From contig OZ023180.1 in NCBI GenBank assembly GCA_963995505.1, positions 5,801,263-5,865,262 of the forward strand: a stretch of DNA of 64,000 bases, written 5' to 3'. The notes beneath the pieces are model-generated. The model had not been told where the DNA came from. It worked only from the letters and a program-made list of their open reading frames with translations, and made no database searches. Source of the DNA: Hypericum androsaemum. Lineage: Eukaryota; Streptophyta; Magnoliopsida; Malpighiales; Hypericaceae. Position 1 is the stretch's first letter. Each line of letters starts with the position of its first letter. The position numbers and the translations under genes are program-made. Shown here one piece after another: positions 10,058-21,499 of this stretch.

Positions 10058-10366
10058 ATCATATGTTCGTTCCTTCATAGATACCAAAGAATGATTTTTT
10101 GGAATGATTTTTTTTTATTTTTCTGTTCGTTCAGATGATACTCTCTGTAACTTAAAAAAACCTTACTTTGTTCTGGAATGATTTTTTTATTTATTTTTAA
10201 TATACTTGTTACGGTCTGTTTTGATGATGCACTAGCTGAGTATCTGTTGGTTGCCGTATTGATTAATAAACATGTTGAAATTTGTTTTATCACTCGGTTT
10301 CTTGGAAAGCCCAGCTTAGATGCCAAAGAATGGCGAGAAGCCAATGTGCAATCTCCATGGACCTAA
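10058..10366 (+). promoter_or_regulatory. EF-hand gene 3' UTR and polyadenylation region
   Basis: Contains two GAATGATTTTTT copies and an AATAAA at 10265-10270 inside TTGATTAATAAACATG. The block 10203-10285 is repeated at 30970-31055, which marks a relic of the same gene there. Confidence 0.5.
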
Positions 10367-10707
10367 TTTCCCAGACTGAGAGGATCCCGTTGACTGAATC
10401 TACAGATCCATATAGCGAGGAATAATGACATGTCAGGAGCTGGAATAACGAGGACATTAGTTACCCAGATTTCAGATTCTCTTTCCATACCTCAGCGAGG
10501 ATACCTGACTTTCGTATAGCAGGATTAACGTTCTTACCTCTGTTATGGAAACCATCAAATCGAGCAATAGTCTAAAATGACCAAAACACCCTTACCTAAA
10601 ATAATTTTCTCCCTCCCTACATACTAAATGTTTCGAAATACGTAGGTAAACCCTTGACTTAGACGTCTCAAAAAAAGGGATTTACGGTGTAAATAAGATC
10701 TACTCTT
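10367..10707. other. Gene-free stretch
   Basis: Mixed-composition sequence with no frame resembling a known protein and no obvious repeat partner in the window. Confidence 0.3.
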
Positions 10708-10840
10708 TCTTCCCGAAGTTACGGGGCTATTTTGCCGAGTTCCTTAGAGAGAGTTGTCTCGCGCCCCTAGGTATTCTCTACCTACCCACCTGTGTCAGTT
10801 TCGGGTACAGGTACCCTTTTGTTGCTGGTCGTCTTCGAGG
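10708..10840 (-). rRNA. Plastid 23S rRNA gene fragment (nuclear plastid DNA insert)
   Basis: The plus strand reads TCCCGAAGTTACGGGGCTAT, TTTGCCGAGTTCCTTAGAGA, GTTGTCTCGCGCCCCTAGGT and GGGTACAGGTACCCTTTTGT in succession. This is the antisense of the strongly conserved plastid 23S rRNA segment; the plant mitochondrial 26S differs at the ACATGG-like positions after GAGTTCCTT. About 130 bp is recognisable and similarity decays after 10824. An rRNA fragment of this size is non-functional; it is organelle DNA carried into the nucleus. It lies 650 bp downstream of the EF-hand gene. Confidence 0.85.
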
Positions 10841-10861
10841 TACTTATGTGCAATAAACAAG

Positions 10862-11155
10862 TCAAGCTTCATGTCTCTTCACTTCATTCTTTTGCTTTTC
10901 CAGCAACATCTCTGGCTCTAGAAGCCGCAGATATCTGGTTTTATGCTGGGAACCACCAAAATAAAATTGAACATGGAGGATAGGAGAAGGCGTGGTAATG
11001 ACGGGGAGTTTTCTCCGCGAGAAGGGTGTTGGAGTCTGGGTAGGAAGATACGGGCCAAGACCAGGGGGTTCGTCCTTGGAGTGGACTCCGGTGACGAGGT
11101 TCTCTACCGGCGGCATCTTCACGTCGAGCGTATGGATCTGGTTTTCTACATTATT
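10862..11155 (-). pseudogene. Unidentified gene fragment
   Basis: The minus strand is open from about 11155 to 10862 and has gene-like codon use with many G/C third positions, unlike the surroundings. It includes KMPPVENLVTGVHSKDEPP and GLGPYLPTQTPTPFSRRK. I do not recognise the family. It has no upstream promoter or flanking exons, and it abuts the plastid rRNA insert, so it may be a captured exon or part of a composite insertion. The plus-strand frames over the same bases (10943-11195) look less natural. Confidence 0.3.
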
Positions 11156-11339
11156 GGTTTTCGTTGGATTATATAGGAAAATGGTGAAATCCTAATGAGT
11201 ATGTTTGGATAAAAACTCGAAAATACCCTCAACAGATTCTGACCATCTGTAAAAAAAAATTTGATCAAATCTAAAAGCACATATTTAGTCCATACCATGG
11301 GGATGATTTTTATGTAGTACCCCTGAATCCAAATCCCTA

Positions 11340-11475
11340 GTTTCATGCTTCATTATAAATCCGTCAAAGCCCATTGGAAGCTTAGAGAGGAACGACACTA
11401 GGCCCCAATGGTATCCGAAGCCCACTTGGCCACTTGATACAATTATCAGTCGATTAGTCCTTTGCCACCAGAATT
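11340..11475. repeat. EF-hand promoter-side repeat, copy 2
   Basis: CTTCATTATAAATCCGTCAA, AGCCCATTGGAAGCTTAGAG and GAAGCCCACTTGGCCACTTG match 9230-9350, 35185-35285 and 36945-37075. Here it is followed by CACCAGAATTAGAACTAATA, which matches 37400-37420, but then diverges and no EF-hand body follows. Confidence 0.65.
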
Positions 11476-12289
11476 AGAACTAATAAACTACTGTCAAAGA
11501 ATTTGATTAAAATCCACCAACGTCTCATGATTTCATATTTCATGACATAAGTTTAATTGCAGTCACTCATTAATTTTGTTCGCGCATTATATTACAATAC
11601 TAATTTTATTATGATAGTATATCACTTGATTTCACTAATTTGCATTATTTTCAAAGACACAGTTCGACCAGTGGTCCACCCGGTCAGACCATGAATCAGA
11701 TCCTTGGGCAGGTCCGAAAGCCATGTACTGGGCTTACCTAATGACCCAGATAATTTTGGTCAGACTGGATGGTTGGCTCAAATTTTTAACCCGAAAATAT
11801 CTGGTTCGTTAAGTTTGACCAAAAATTTAACCAAAAAATTAGGAATTCACCCAACCCAACCCAAAAAATTTAAAAAATTAGATTACATACTCAATTTTTT
11901 CAAATCAACACAAAATAAACTAAATTAACAAAGATAATATACCAAATATGAAATAAATGGACAAACATATCAAGAATATTAATTTTTAAACTTTTTATTT
12001 ACTAAATATATATAAACACCCAGTCCAACCGCTGATCTGACTTATCAGATCGGTTAAGCTAGAAGTCTGACCAAAATTTGGGTCGCTCTCTGGTTCACTT
12101 TCCGGGTTGTTTTTTAAAATAATACTAATTTGATAGAAACGTCGGACAAAATTAGAAGATAAGGTTTGCCGAAAGTGTCATAAATATTAAATTGATATCT
12201 CCCCCATCTACGAGACTACGACTCCATCCTTTTGTCTTGGCCTTTAGACCCTCTTTATATCACTTTTAGCCATGCAACGGGCCAACAAA
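11476..12289. other. Gene-free stretch with a possible MITE
   Basis: 11660-12120 is rich in GGTC/GACC words at both ends and AT-rich in the middle, as in many non-autonomous DNA elements. No terminal repeat or target duplication was set. No coding recognised; the frame at 11704-11928 has low-complexity composition. Confidence 0.3.
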
Positions 12290-12460
12290 ATTTGGTCTAC
12301 TTATTAATGAATTTTATTTTTTATAAATATATTGAATTCAAATTTTATAACATACGCAAGAAAAAAAAAGGGTGCGAGAATGACATGCGTGTGGATCATT
12401 GATATTATTGGCCAGAAACAAACATCTTGCAACGTCAACCCCTAAAGAATTAAGCCATGG
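12290..12460. repeat. Spacer direct repeat, copy 1
   Basis: GCCAACAAAATTTGGTCTAC through GGCCAGAAACAAACATCTTG is repeated at 14866-15032 with few changes. This indicates a local duplication of about 165 bp that brackets the 12.6-14.8 kb interval. Confidence 0.8.
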
Positions 12461-12600
12461 TGATAAAAATAAAGAAGAGAAAATTAAAATTAGAGTCATG
12501 CATGTCATAACTACGTACTGATGCCCGAATTTGCTGCTACTTTAATTCAATATTTACGATTACCCAATTCCCCTTGACATAATTGGAAAAACTTAATCGC

Positions 12601-13145
12601 ATAGGAATTTAGCAACTTCTAGAACAATAAAGAACACGGACACAAGAGATTAAGTGGTTCGGCCTAATGTCTACGTTCACGGGAGAAAGAATAACTTTTA
12701 TTAATAAGTAGCCACAAAACCATACAAAACCCTTAGATAACATGCATTTATATAAAGACAAATTCTTCTACATCAAGTAAACTATTTAGGTCGAATTATG
12801 AGTCCAAAATAAGAGTTCGAATTAAACTGAAAACAAGTCCACAAAACGTTTCCTCTTCAATTTCTCGACATCTCCAACAATTTTCACCTTGACGAGAAAT
12901 CATCCCGTGGACGAATCATGAAGCTCCATCTGAACTTCAACAAACTCCACCTTGATGAGATCGCTCTATGAAGAACCATGAGAACTCGCGAAACTAATTT
13001 GACTCCACCGACTCCACCTCGAATTATAGATACAACTGCCATCAATAAAACAATCTCAAATTTATCTCTTCCTTTTTGTTCAATCACTTGGAACCAGTCT
13101 CCATGCTCGAGCTTCCGAGGAGGAGGTTTAACCAAAGATGGGGGC
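12601..13145 (-). mobile_element. Deleted copia family (D1), LTR plus 3' internal end
   Basis: 12601-12879 is an LTR of the same family as 42298-42591 and 44609-44899 (minus strand): shared words include TTAGCAACTTCTAGAACAA, ACACGGACACAAGAGAT, ACGTTCACGGG and TTTATATAAAG. From 12880 to 13145 the internal 3' end follows (CACCTTGACGAGAAATCATC), matching 42595-42860. The rest of the element is missing, so this is a truncated copy. Confidence 0.75.
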
Positions 13146-13369
13146 TAGTAAATTTATTTTTGAAAATGTAGGGACATGAGGGAAAGGATGACCAAACACC
13201 AAGGACTTTGAGTAATTTATCCTAATAAAAAAAAGATGGACACATGATTTAACTGAAAGAATGATTTTAATATTTTAGTTGTCAGACCAAAATATAGATT
13301 CTATCTATTATAGTAAGTTAAGATGGTAATACTGTCCTTGGTTAAGAGACTTGCTGACAATAAATTGCA

Positions 13370-13538
13370 TTTTGACTTGCGGAATATATAACACTCGACC
13401 TAATGTCAAGATCATATGGTTTAATTCTTGACAGTTGTGTAAATCGAAGAGCTTTATTCACATACACCATATCAATTTATACACAATCTCTGTGTCAATT
13501 AAGAATAGGAAACAAATTCTCCACAAGAAACTAACTCT
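13370..13538. repeat. Duplicated EF-hand/CRP spacer, left half
   Basis: GACTTGCGGAATATATAACA CTCGACC and the later AGAGCTTTATTCACA and TAAGAATAGGAA words match 31108-31330. The block continues at 14398 after a LINE insertion. It ties this interval to the 31-kb interval. Confidence 0.6.
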
Positions 13539-14397
13539 AACTTAGGCTAATTTTTTTTATACATAAATTTTATTGAAATAAATATTTACAATCTGCATAG
13601 GGCCGGTTCATAGAGAACCACTTATTACAAAAACACTGATTCAGTCCCAGATTTTCCCCAATATTCGCACTGTGATTATTGGGGACAATATGAGCAGCAG
13701 AGTCACCAACAAACCAAAATACCCCAAACAGGGACGGCCTCAAGCCAAAAACCCATAGAAGAAGCATGTCCCAAAGCAAAGTCCTTCAAATTGTGACGAG
13801 AGCCTATAAGAAAAGGATGAGGTCTTGATGAGCGAAATCCTTCGACAGATTTGACTAGGCAACCCATTCCTGTAAATGGAAAAGAACTGAATGCAAGAGA
13901 ACTTGTTGGTCAGCTCTAGCACCGTCAAAGATAGCCTTGTTGCGAAGGAGCCAAAGTCTCCATGCCACTGCCGCAAAGATAAAAAAAGCAAACATTCTTT
14001 AGGCTACCATTCGTGACGAGCCCATTCCATTGTTCCAAGGACGTTACAATCGAACCTCCGACACACCAGCTAATCCCAACCTTACCTGTAAAAAAGTTCC
14101 AAATGTTCCAGGATAACGGGCAATGAAGTAAAAGATGAGGCACCGACTCGTCGAAGGTTCCGCAAATTGGGCACAAACACTCCCACGGCTCCAGCCTTCT
14201 CATGCGAATAAAGTTGTCCCGCGTTGGTATTTTGCCTTGAAGAGCAGTCCAGAGAAAGCACTGGACCTTTTTGGGGAACAAGTTAGACCAGACATTTGTC
14301 AAGTTTTTTGCGTGTGGCAGTATCTCATTTTCGCTATGCCACTTTAACCTCAAAGCCGTGGTAGAGAACCGATTGTTTCCGTCAACTTAGGCTAATT
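13539..14397 (-). mobile_element. 5'-truncated LINE with 14-bp target duplication
   Basis: AACTTAGGCTAATT occurs at 13539-13552 and 14384-14397 and brackets the insertion. The poly(A) end is the T run at 13551-13558, so the LINE lies on the minus strand. The minus-strand reading frame (14353 down) has VWSNLFPKKVQCFLWTALQG KIPTRDNF, then CPICGTFDESVPHLLLHCPL: the zf-RVT domain near the C-terminus of plant LINE reverse transcriptases, with its C-x2-C...H-x4-H/C pattern. A frameshift occurs near 13950. Reverse transcriptase and endonuclease are lost through 5' truncation. Confidence 0.9.
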
Positions 14398-14640
14398 AGC
14401 AACGGAAATTCAACAAAAGACATGCAAGGATTCCATTCAAAGAAATCCAACGGGATCAGGCAACTCTAAAGTTTGACTAACAAGTGTAGAATAAGCTGAA
14501 TTTTGACTAATTATCACCGAAATCAATTGATAACTCATGGAAAAGTAATTCCAAGGAATCGTACCTGTACAGTTATAATTTGAAAACTGTATTACACAAC
14601 CAACGTATCTTCATTTTCTGATGTCTTTTCTAGAGGATAA
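14398..14640. repeat. Duplicated EF-hand/CRP spacer, right half
   Basis: GATTCCATTCAAAGAAATCC AACGGGATCA, AAGCTGAATT, ACCGAAATCAATTGA and TGTCTTTTCTAGAGGATAAT correspond to 31496-31775. Differences are many, so the duplication is old. Confidence 0.65.
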
Positions 14641-14865
14641 TAGTTGAGATCGTGGCGAAACAGACTTTTTAAAGTATTTTTCTGTGAGAAAAACGACTTA
14701 TTTGTCTTTTTTAGGAGTAAATACAACACGCCCGAAAAAGGCGTACTATGGCTTTCTATGCCTAAAAAAGGTATATTGTGGTCGATTAATTTCGATCATA
14801 TAGGGTTAACCATGTTACGACCAAAAGGATCGTAAAAATCTTATCCTTTATCTCCTCAGTCTACA
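14641..14865. other. Gene-free stretch
   Basis: Contains related words CCGAAAAAGGCGTACTATGG and CCTAAAAAAGGTATATTGTG about 40 bp apart; nothing else recognised. Confidence 0.3.
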
Positions 14866-15032
14866 TTTGGTCCAACAAAATTTGGTCCACTTATTAATTA
14901 ATTTTATTTTTTTCAATATATTGAATTCAAATTTGATAACATTCGCAAGAAAAAAAGGTGCGACAATGACATGTATATGGATCGTTGATATTATTGGCCA
15001 GAAACAAACATCTTGCAAGATCAACTCCTCAC
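14866..15032. repeat. Spacer direct repeat, copy 2
   Basis: Partner of 12290-12460: both run from CCAACAAAATTTGGTC to GCCAGAAACAAACATCTTGC. Confidence 0.8.
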
Positions 15033-16539
15033 ATGGCAAATCTCAATCTGACTTTTCAAAACGTTGTTGTTATGTTCACTGCAATAATAGAATAGAGATT
15101 ACAAGGAAACGCATGCAAGTCGACAAAAGTCTCACATGCTTTTGTTACAAATATTAAACCAAGTATACATCTCTAAAAAGAAAAGCTCATGCGCTAACTA
15201 ATATTTAAACAAGTGAATTATAGATTTATATATGTTCGAGGAATTTCATGTAATTATAATCACAACCCTAATCATAATTATAGAAATCATGCAGCTAATA
15301 AAAGAAAATTTTCTCTCTTGAAGCACCAATTTTCTACAGTGTTTTTCACAGCATCAGAACCAAAAGGTTGTAACTCGATGGATCCTCGCTCACGTACTCG
15401 AAGCGAGGACTATTTCTACTGCCTAAATGCCCGAAAGGTGTAGAGAGAATTTGTTTCACAAAAGAACATAGCATTCTTTTTCTTTTCTATGTTTGATTGT
15501 ACGAGATGTCTTTTTTCACCATCTATTGTCTTGGTCTCTTTCTCCTTATAAAGACTCCAAGTGACATAAGATCTCGAAGGCACATAATTTTTTGAAGGAA
15601 TCCAAGTGTCCAAATGAATAATCATGGGTGGACTGGAATTTTATGAATAAAATTCTAACATCTCCCACTCACACATAATTGACCAAAATAAATCATCTCT
15701 CTCATTTTGTATTTGGTAGATAGATCGTGCGATTAGCATACGTCAAGTACACTTAGCTAAACTCAGGGACAAGAGATGGCCACTTGAATGACAGCATCTC
15801 GATTGATACGTCTATTACATAAAGTATACTTTACCCTAGGTCTTATCTCGTGTTCATTATTTTTATTTGTTATTTTTGAAAAAATATATTTGTGTTCACT
15901 ACTATGTTGCTCTCAACATAATAGGTCGACTAGTGAACCTCGAGGCTTCTAGAATGTGATCAATAGAAAATCCTACCCTCTAAGAATATTTCTTCCATTA
16001 TGATCCAACCAGCTTTTCTAGTGAGTCTTTTCAAGTCGAATCTAAAATCAGGTTCCTTTAAAGCCTTTTCATACTAGAAAAATAAAAATACTTTGTAATA
16101 AATTAATTTTTCATCCATAGGTGATAAAGCACACATGACACAATCCATGTGTTGCGGTGTTGTGTCATTGTAAAAGGGGCACATGTCTTACATAAATAAC
16201 ACCAAACTAGAGTATCAGTCTCAATATTTATGGACAATGATTTTAGTCTACCTAAAGGCTCCTCTAGATATCAAGACAAAATAATAGTAAGTTCCTCTAA
16301 CTTGTTACCATTGAATTTCATATAATCATTTGTAAGTTTACAAAACTTACTTAATGAAACTAATATTGCTTGCACCATAAATAATATTGTACTTTAATAA
16401 AATCTTTCTTGCTGTTAAACAAGATGACATTCATATTTTAGAATAGGCACTCAACCAAGACTCAACATACTGACTCCCACTAAGGTAAGCACCCATGTGA
16501 GTGGGCTACTTCTCTGTCTGACATGCATTATAGTAAATA

Positions 16540-17930
16540 TGATGCAACTCAATTTATATCTTTATTTGATATGTTTTTAATGGTGTTTTCTATTTAGATT
16601 CTCATCTTATTATTCTATTTTGTTCCAGTTGAGTCGTGAGAGTAGATATTTATACTTTGTATTATCTTGTAAGAGTTTGAGATTTATGAAGCAAGGTTTG
16701 AGTGTGGAGCAAGGAGCGAAGGAGGCTGAAGTCCATGACTTACTAGCGTACGCTAGGATCTAGCCAGCGTACGCCTAATTCTGCGATTAAACTTATCGGT
16801 GCATGCCAGTCCACCTTCATTGTACACCAAAGTAGTCAATTTTTACTATTAACATACGCCAATACCCTCTTAGCTTACGCCGATGGTAGACCACATCAGA
16901 AGTTACAGTGCCACTTAAGTCATTTTTCCAATTATTTTTGAATGACCTATAAGCTAGGGTTTCTCTCATTCAGGTATTCTATATAAACTCTCCTAGTTCT
17001 AGATTTTGAACATCTTCCACTTATATTTCCCTTGATACATTTCGGTGTCTCTTTCAATTTTAGTGAGACTTCTGTTACACTTGTGACTTCTTCACTTACT
17101 TTTTCATTTATGCTTTTCATTCTCAATACTATGATTATATTGAGTATGAATGATATGGGTTAGGAGTAGTCCTCTTTAAGTGTGGTGTCCATACGACACT
17201 TTTGATGGGTTAGGTTATGGATTAAATATTGAACTCGTGGTTATTATTCGATGTACTTAATAGTTATATATTAATGTCATTAATCTTGAAGTAGGCCTGT
17301 CCTACAAGACCTAGGGGAGATAAAAAAAATAGGCTATTGGTTCAGGTTAATGGGGTTAAGTGTAATATGATCTTAGCCTATATATGATACATAGGGAGAT
17401 TAGAGAACATGATCTAGTCAAATAAAATGCCCCAAAGTTAGGACGAATGAGACTCCCTGAGGGGTGATCCCTAAGGAGGAACTTCTTAACTGATAAATTT
17501 AGGTCATTGCCTTGCACCCTAGGGATATTAGTTTTGCTATTCTGCGGTAAGGATTGGGAATAGTGCATTAGAACCTGTGGATACCATTCATAATAAATCC
17601 ATAACTTACACGTCAATGTGTTAGAGTATCGTGCTCATCTTTACCATTAATTACATTGACCATTTATATTCTCATTGCTTTTGTTATTTTTGTTTATAAT
17701 CATGTCACTCCTATTATTTTCATAATTACTTCCTGTGAACTATTTTACCTCAATTTATGTGCAAATCCCTCAATTCAAAACTACTTATTCACTATATTAT
17801 TTGTGTAGATTCGGTAGATTATTAGCTAAATTTATCCCTACCAAAATATTATTTAAATTAACATTCACATTTGCATTGCTACAATAGTATCTAATTTTAT
17901 TTATAAAAAAAATTCAATAATCATGACAAG
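16540..17930. mobile_element. Possible LTR or non-autonomous element nested in the copia remnant
   Basis: This stretch separates two copia-derived parts and has no coding. It includes a TATATAAACTCTC-like box near 16981 and, at its right, TAGATTCGGTAGATTATTAG CTAAATTTATCCCTACC, a layout like the junction regions of non-coding plant LTR elements. A motif with GCGTACGC recurs (see findings). Limits are estimates from the surrounding copia sequence. Confidence 0.35.
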
Positions 17931-18204
17931 AGCAAAATAACACCTTCACAGATCCAAGAATCTGACATGTTTCTCAAATACATCTCTAGATACATCCTAA
18001 GTTATTGAATTTTCTATCATATCTCTCATAGATATGCCTCTTATGGTCACTTCCTTACATACAACCATATCTCAAAATTGCATTCACTCATTTGTTTAAG
18101 GTGGTTAGGAATAAATGGTTTAAGTCTTTATTTAACCATATTACTTCTTGTGTAATTGAAACAGAACCAACATACTAAACCTCTATAGCTGACAAGGAGA
18201 TTGG

Positions 18205-18640
18205 GGATGTTGGATATTAGTTGGTGTAGGAGTAATTCTACTTTACATTTCGTAGAGATGTGGGTTGGTTTGGTGCATGGGAAATCCCTCAAACAAATTT
18301 GGTATACCGTCTTCGCTGCGGTTGTTTGGAGTGTCTGACTGACGAGAAATTGAGTTGTATTTGATAATGAGCCTTTCCGTGCTAGCAAGTTACGGCTGGA
18401 TATCACGAGGAGAGTTGCGGAATGGACCTTTTGGTTTGGTGCTGCAACCCAATTCAACTTGCAGGATGTATTTTTGGCGATTAGGACAGTGGTGTAATCT
18501 GTAGTTTTTTTTGTTTCTTACGGCTTGGTGTAAGAGGCAATTGGTGTGGACTTATGTGTGTTGATTGCTGACTGTGCAATCTTCACTTTTGTGAATTATT
18601 GTAATTACTTCGGTGATCAATAATATTATATATATATTTT
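18205..18640 (+). mobile_element. LINE 3'-end fragment
   Basis: Plus-strand frames read SLKQIWYTVFAAVVWSV, a stop, LTRNRVVFDNEPFRASKLR and VAEWTFWF, the closing segment of plant LINE ORF2 after the zf-RVT domain (W-x-IW-x-x-RN-x-x-x-F). An AT-rich 3' end with TATATATATTTTTTAAAAAA follows at 18622-18645. Only the last few hundred bases remain. Confidence 0.65.
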
Positions 18641-20499
18641 TTAAAAAAGCTGACAATGAGATAGTCACAAGTCTATTTTTTGCTATTCCATGAAATATCA
18701 TCTCCTTCTAGCAAGAAAAAATATCACAGTAGGTGAGAACGACTTCTAGGTATAAAGTATCAATTATAGCCACAGTAATTTTAATGGGCACGTATCTCAC
18801 ATTAGGTGAGAACGACTTCTTAAGATCAATTTCTTCATGTTGTGTGAATCCTTTTTTGGCAACTAAGCAAACTTACATTTAATATTAAAAAGTTATTTAT
18901 TCTCAATTGCCTTATGCCCCTTAGGTGGGTCTACCATTTCTAAAATATGTGTTGATTTCTTGTAAACTATTTCTTCCTTCATCGCTTTAGTCCATTCATT
19001 CTTGTTGGGAGTTGATAGAGTATCAAAAATATTTCTAGATTCATTCTCATCTTGCAGGATTGCTTAAAGAATCTTACTTTTACCAATAACATTTAATGTT
19101 GTCAAAAGAGTATTTCATGCACCTTCGACCACAAATCGTCATTGAGGAATACATGTTCTTTAGTTCAACTTATATCTTGGTTTTGATAAATATTTCTCTT
19201 ATATTTATCATAACTTGGATCATATTCTCGCTAAAGTTATATTCTGTACTCCTACTGAATTTAGAATTCTACTCGCACTAAGATGAAAATCATTTGGACC
19301 ATGAATGTCTAGATCAATTTTAGGTGTTAAACCATTATAATTTTCCTCCGTAATTCTTCCACTCGGATGGAGTGATCCATATGATTCTAGCTCTTAGCTC
19401 TTAATACATGGCAATACCATTATTCACCTCTCTAAATTTTGTAAAAATCAATTTTCAAGAATACCATGTCTGGTGGTACAAATTTTGTACATGGTTAGAT
19501 AAAACTTCTAATTTGTCTATAGTTTTTTAAAGAATACTATTGAGTATTTACAAAGCACATTCAGATGGACGTAAGAATATGCACTTCCACAGACTCAAGT
19601 AGCTTAGATCAAACTTTTGATCTGTCTAAAATTTATGAGGAGTGGAAGCAACAAACTTAGAAGATACATGATTTAGAACATATCAACCATATATAGAAGA
19701 ATCTTAATTTCCTCTTTCCGTTATCTCAATCTGTTAAGGTATGTATGGAATGAATAACAGATGTTTAATTCCTTCTTCATTGCATGAAACTTTAGATCAA
19801 AATAATACATACGAGCAAAGTGAGTTTTTAAGTTCTTGATTTACTGATCCAAATGATTCTCGGCATAATTCATAGTGTCTTGATTCAACTAAAAATTTTA
19901 GACTTGTAAGTAATCAAATAGGTTTCATCATATCTAATACAGTCATCTATAAATATGATGAAAAATAGGTCATATGCCTTATCTCAAAATCATTGGAATG
20001 AATTTTTAAAAATCTAATACAAGATTTTTCCCAATAATAAGTAAACCCAAATATCCAACAAAAATTAAAAGTCATTAAATATAGAAAAGACATTGAATTC
20101 TACCAAATTTTAGAGAACATATAACACGTCATGTAGAAATAGGGGTCGACTTTCATGAATGCTCAATCTACATATGCCAATCCTGTTGAACTTCTATTTA
20201 TGGCTCATTTGTCTCATGGTCTGTCGATCCTGAATTTGTCACCTGCAATGGATGATATTTAGTTAGAAGAATGAATTTAGACGCATTGTATTCACTGGCA
20301 TGTGAGTTAAATGAGTGTCTCTTTATCTCAGCTTTGTAATCTTTTGACAATTATAGCACTTTAGCTTAAAAATGTCAAACCTTTCATTTCCTCTTGCTAT
20401 TAGAACTCTTCAATCTGTCTTTAATCTTGCCTAATGTGTCCTGCAATCTGTATGATGTACCCTTCAAGATTGACAGCACAACTGACAAGATCAATGACA

Positions 20500-20790
20500 C
20501 ATAAGGTGCTATTGTATTTTTATCTTTAAATCAGTTGATTGTGCCTTTGAAAACTAGTGTGCTGTTGTGATTTTGTCTTTAAAAACTAATGTATGATTGA
20601 GTTTATACCTTTTAAAATTGATGTGCATTAGAAAATTAATGTGTCATTGTGTTTGTGCATTTAAAAATTGATGTGCCATTGTAATTTTGCCTTTAAAATT
20701 AATGTGCCCTTAAATTTGTTGTCTGATGTGCCCTTGAAAATTTTGTCTTATGTGACTTTGAAATTTTTGCTTCATATATTCTTAGAGTTG
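20500..20790. repeat. Degenerate tandem repeat
   Basis: About seven to eight imperfect units of 35-45 bp built on TTTAAAAATTGATGTGCCATTGTGATTTTG-like words (for example 20528, 20570, 20610, 20660, 20690, 20725). Unit lengths vary, so the array is old. Confidence 0.6.
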
Positions 20791-21182
20791 CCTCATATGA
20801 CAAGTTTGCCATTAAAAGTACCTTACATTTCCCTTTTTCTAATTCATGCGAGATAAAGATTAAGCACCTTGAATTATTGGAAATAGATATTTAAAAAAAT
20901 GTTTTTTAAAAACACCCAAAAAAGATCATGTGTTATTTTAAATACAAATAAAACATACTGAAAAATCAAATATGCCCCTCTTTTTTCACCTCCCTCCCCT
21001 GCCATTTTCCAAATCACCAACCAGAAACAAAAATGCTGGTACTATTCTTGTCACATTTTCCATCTATTTGGAACAGAATATACACAAGTGGGGTCGTCTT
21101 CGACCCGGTAATACTCTCTTGGAATTTTACAACTTTTAATTGAGTTATAATTTTAAGACAATTGGTGACTTGGGGACAAGGT
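20791..21182. other. Gene-free stretch
   Basis: AT-rich with a CT-rich patch at 20970-21005. No coding or repeat partner recognised. Confidence 0.3.
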
Positions 21183-21350
21183 GATGCTGAGCTATGTGGT
21201 TGATGGGGAGGGGGAATTCAAGGGGAGGCGTTCTTCGACTCCTTGAATTTGTTGGAGGAAAGTGGTTTCGATTTCAATGGGACTATGGTCTGCTCGGCTG
21301 ATCCTTCTCCGTGGGCGATGGTAGTAGTTTCAGTTGTAGTGGAAAGGCAT
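21183..21350 (+). pseudogene. Possible captured gene fragment, unidentified
   Basis: A plus-strand frame reads FFDSLNLLEESGFDFNGTMV then CSADPSPWAMVVVSVVVERHG, with natural codon use and higher GC than its surroundings. Just upstream, another frame reads EGEFKGRRS, so a one-base shift near 21232 is likely. No family recognised and no start or splice sites assigned. Confidence 0.25.
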
Positions 21351-21499
21351 GGCTTTTTTTTTTTTTGATTGGTGTTTCAGAAAATGGCAGAATGGAGAGA
21401 GGTGATGAAGGAGGGTTATAATTGATTTTTCACTATTTTTGGGTGGAAAAAGTGGTGAGAACGTCAAAACTATCAACTATCAACTACGGGTAATAAGGG

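Larger units (their letters stand above)
15230..20300 (-). mobile_element. Decayed copia element with nested insertions
   Basis: Read on the minus strand. The 3' LTR is about 15230-15660, starting TGTTAGAATTTTATTC at 15660, with a polypurine tract (GAGTGGGAGA) immediately before it at 15661-15672 and a TATAAGGAG box near 15545. Upstream on the minus strand, 18860-20100 translates to broken copia pol. FFIIFIDDCIRYDETYLITY is integrase around its first Asp, LNHVSSKFVASTPHKF and DQKFDLSYLSLWKC lie past the integrase core, and KAMKEEIVYKKSTHILEMVD is the start of reverse transcriptase. The 16540-17930 and 18205-18640 stretches interrupt it. Stops and shifts are everywhere. No 5' LTR was found. 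Confidence 0.65.

Noticed and set aside
10943..11195. Plus-strand frames over the unidentified GC-rich block
   Set aside because: The minus strand has the more natural codon use and composition, so these are treated as shadows.
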